NCBI GenBank assembly: GCA_005893185.1
Contig: VBOS01000123.1
Location: 1-6,674, forward strand
DNA from: Candidatus Eiseniibacteriota bacterium
GTDB taxonomy: Bacteria; Eisenbacteria; RBG-16-71-46
Direction: 5' to 3'
DNA: 6,674 bases
Part shown: piece by piece, positions 5,657 to 6,674 of the stretch
Layout: each line of letters begins with the position of its first letter
How positions within the stretch are numbered: position 1 is the stretch's first letter
Made by a program: the position numbers and the translations under genes
The notes under the pieces: model-generated
The model's database searches: none
What the model was told of the DNA's origin: nothing
What the model saw: the letters and a program-made list of their open reading frames with translations, nothing else

Positions 5657-6674
5657 ATGGCGCTCGATCCGAGCAGCATCCGCTCCATTCTCGCCACCGA
5701 CTGCGGCTCGACCACCACCAAGGCGATCCTGATCGAGCGCGGCGCGGAAGGCTACCGCCTGGTCGTGCGCGGCGAGGCGCCGACCACGGTCGAGGCGCCG
5801 TTCGAGGACGTGACGCGCGGAGTGCTCAACGCGGTGCGCGAGGTCGAGGAGCTGGCCGGCCGGAAGATCCTGGACGGCGAGCGCATCGTCTCCCCGCAGC
5901 GCGGCGAGGAAGGCGTGGACCTCTTCGTATCGACCTCGAGCGCGGGCGGCGGGCTCCAGATGATGGTCTCGGGCCTCGTGCTGCAGATGACAGGGGAGAG
6001 CGCCCAGCGCGCCGCCCTCGGCGCGGGCGCGATCGTGATGGACGTGATCGCCTTAAACGACGGGCGGCGCCCGCACGAGAAGATCCGCAGGCTGCGCCAG
6101 CTCCGCCCCGACATGATCCTGCTCTCGGGCGGGACCGACGGCGGCGACGTGAAGCGCGTGGCTGAGATGGCGGAGCTGCTGCGCGCAGCCGAGCCCAAGG
6201 CGCGCCTCGGCGCGGGCTACGAGCTGCCCGTGATCTACGCCGGCAACCGCGAAGCGGCCTCGATCGTGCGCGAGTGCCTGGCGGAGCGCACGGCGCTCAC
6301 CGTTGTGCCCAATCTGCGGCCGAGGCTCGAGCAGGAGAACCTGAAGCCCGCGCGCGACGCGATCCACGAGCTGTTCATGGAGCACGTGATGGCGCACGCG
6401 CCCGGCTACAAGAAGCTCATGAGCTGGACGCCTGTGCCTGTGATGCCCACCCCGGGCGCGGTCGGCATCATCATCGAGAAGGTCGCGAAACGCGATCGCC
6501 TGGCGGTCGTAGGCGTGGACATCGGCGGCGCCACCACCGACGTGTTCTCGGTGTTCCAGGGCGTGTTCAACCGCACGGTCTCGGCCAACCTCGGGATGAG
6601 CTACTCGGTCTCCAACGTGCTAGCCGAGGCCGGCATCGAGAACCTCCTGCGCTGGGTCCCGTTCGAGGTGGAAG
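5657..6674 (+). CDS. glmL: MutL/GlmL-family protein (glutamate-mutase-associated type), 5' part, truncated by the window edge
   Basis: The frame is open from ATG 5657 to the window end (339 residues, no stop). The N-terminus ILATDCGSTTTKAILIE (11-27) is an ASKHA-type phosphate-binding loop. VSTSSAGGGLQMMV (91-104), SAQRAALGAGAIVMDV (115-130), PDMILLSGGTDGGD (151-164), LPVIYAGN (190-197), and the second nucleotide-fold motif VVGVDIGGATTDVFSVF (284-300) are characteristic of the MutL family named from clostridial glutamate mutase operons. The family is associated with adenosylcobalamin-dependent mutases; an activation or repair role is suspected, but the biochemistry is not well established. 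The symbol reflects family membership, not proof of a glutamate mutase partner, and no mutase subunit is visible. The upstream ribosome site is weak (CCCGGCTCGC), consistent with coupling to the preceding gene. This is not the DNA mismatch-repair MutL. Confidence 0.88.
   Translation, partial: MALDPSSIRSILATDCGSTTTKAILIERGAEGYRLVVRGEAPTTVEAPFEDVTRGVLNAVREVEELAGRKILDGERIVSPQRGEEGVDLFVSTSSAGGGLQMMVSGLVLQMTGESAQRAALGAGAIVMDVIALNDGRRPHEKIRRLRQLRPDMILLSGGTDGGDVKRVAEMAELLRAAEPKARLGAGYELPVIYAGNREAASIVRECLAERTALTVVPNLRPRLEQENLKPARDAIHELFMEHVMAHAPGYKKLMSWTPVPVMPTPGAVGIIIEKVAKRDRLAVVGVDIGGATTDVFSVFQGVFNRTVSANLGMSYSVSNVLAEAGIENLLRWVPFEVE

Noticed and set aside
6053..6055. TTA leucine codon in the mutL-like gene
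   Set aside because: It is rare in such GC-rich DNA, but a single codon with no sign of an actinobacterial bldA-type system is not informative.
5752..6397. Two overlapping minus-strand frames (5752-6198, 6053-6397)
   Set aside because: They are antisense to the clear MutL-family frame and have Ser/Arg-rich, motif-free products.
1..6674. CRISPR arrays, insertion sequences, tRNA or rRNA genes, phage genes
   Set aside because: No regularly spaced repeats, transposase motifs, terminal repeats or tRNA-like sequences were seen on either strand.

Overview
The window is GC-rich (roughly 70% by eye, with third codon positions mostly G or C). It carries a tightly packed plus-strand operon for the glycine cleavage system (GCS), followed by an accessory cluster that ends in a MutL/GlmL-family gene cut by the window edge. 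The glycine decarboxylase is the split two-subunit type (gcvPA + gcvPB), common in many bacteria but not in E. coli-like gammaproteobacteria. Taken with the GC content and the MutL homologue, this suggests a high-GC bacterium of a deltaproteobacterial/Myxococcota-like or uncultured lineage. The sequence alone does not fix the taxon.

Layout. Positions 1-144 (minus strand) hold the start of a probable divergent gene for a Trp/Cys-rich protein with an N-terminal hydrophobic segment; it is not complete. Positions 145-562 form a non-coding divergent intergenic region. It contains several short dyads, a perfect TTGACA, a possible promoter just before gcvT, and a short stretch resembling part of a glycine riboswitch. 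Then follow gcvT (563-1612), gcvH (1625-2014), gcvPA (2011-3351) and gcvPB (3348-4865). After these come a small membrane protein (4862-5269), a 120-residue conserved-looking soluble protein (5282-5644) and the 5' part of a mutL/glmL-like gene (5657 onward). Start/stop overlaps (GTGA, ATGA, ATGA) and 12-nt gaps imply one transcription unit from gcvT to mutL.

How the genes work together. GcvPA/GcvPB decarboxylate glycine with PLP and pass the aminomethyl group to lipoyl-GcvH. GcvT releases ammonia and makes 5,10-methylene-tetrahydrofolate. The L protein (dihydrolipoyl dehydrogenase) and the lipoylation enzymes are not in the window. The three downstream genes are not known GCS components. MutL-family proteins are ASKHA-fold proteins usually found beside B12-dependent carbon-skeleton mutases, but no mutase subunit is visible here.

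Most notable observation: GcvT lacks, in frame, about 24 residues that are among the most conserved of the family (the ARDxLRLEAG...LYGxDIDE segment). The rest of the protein is intact.
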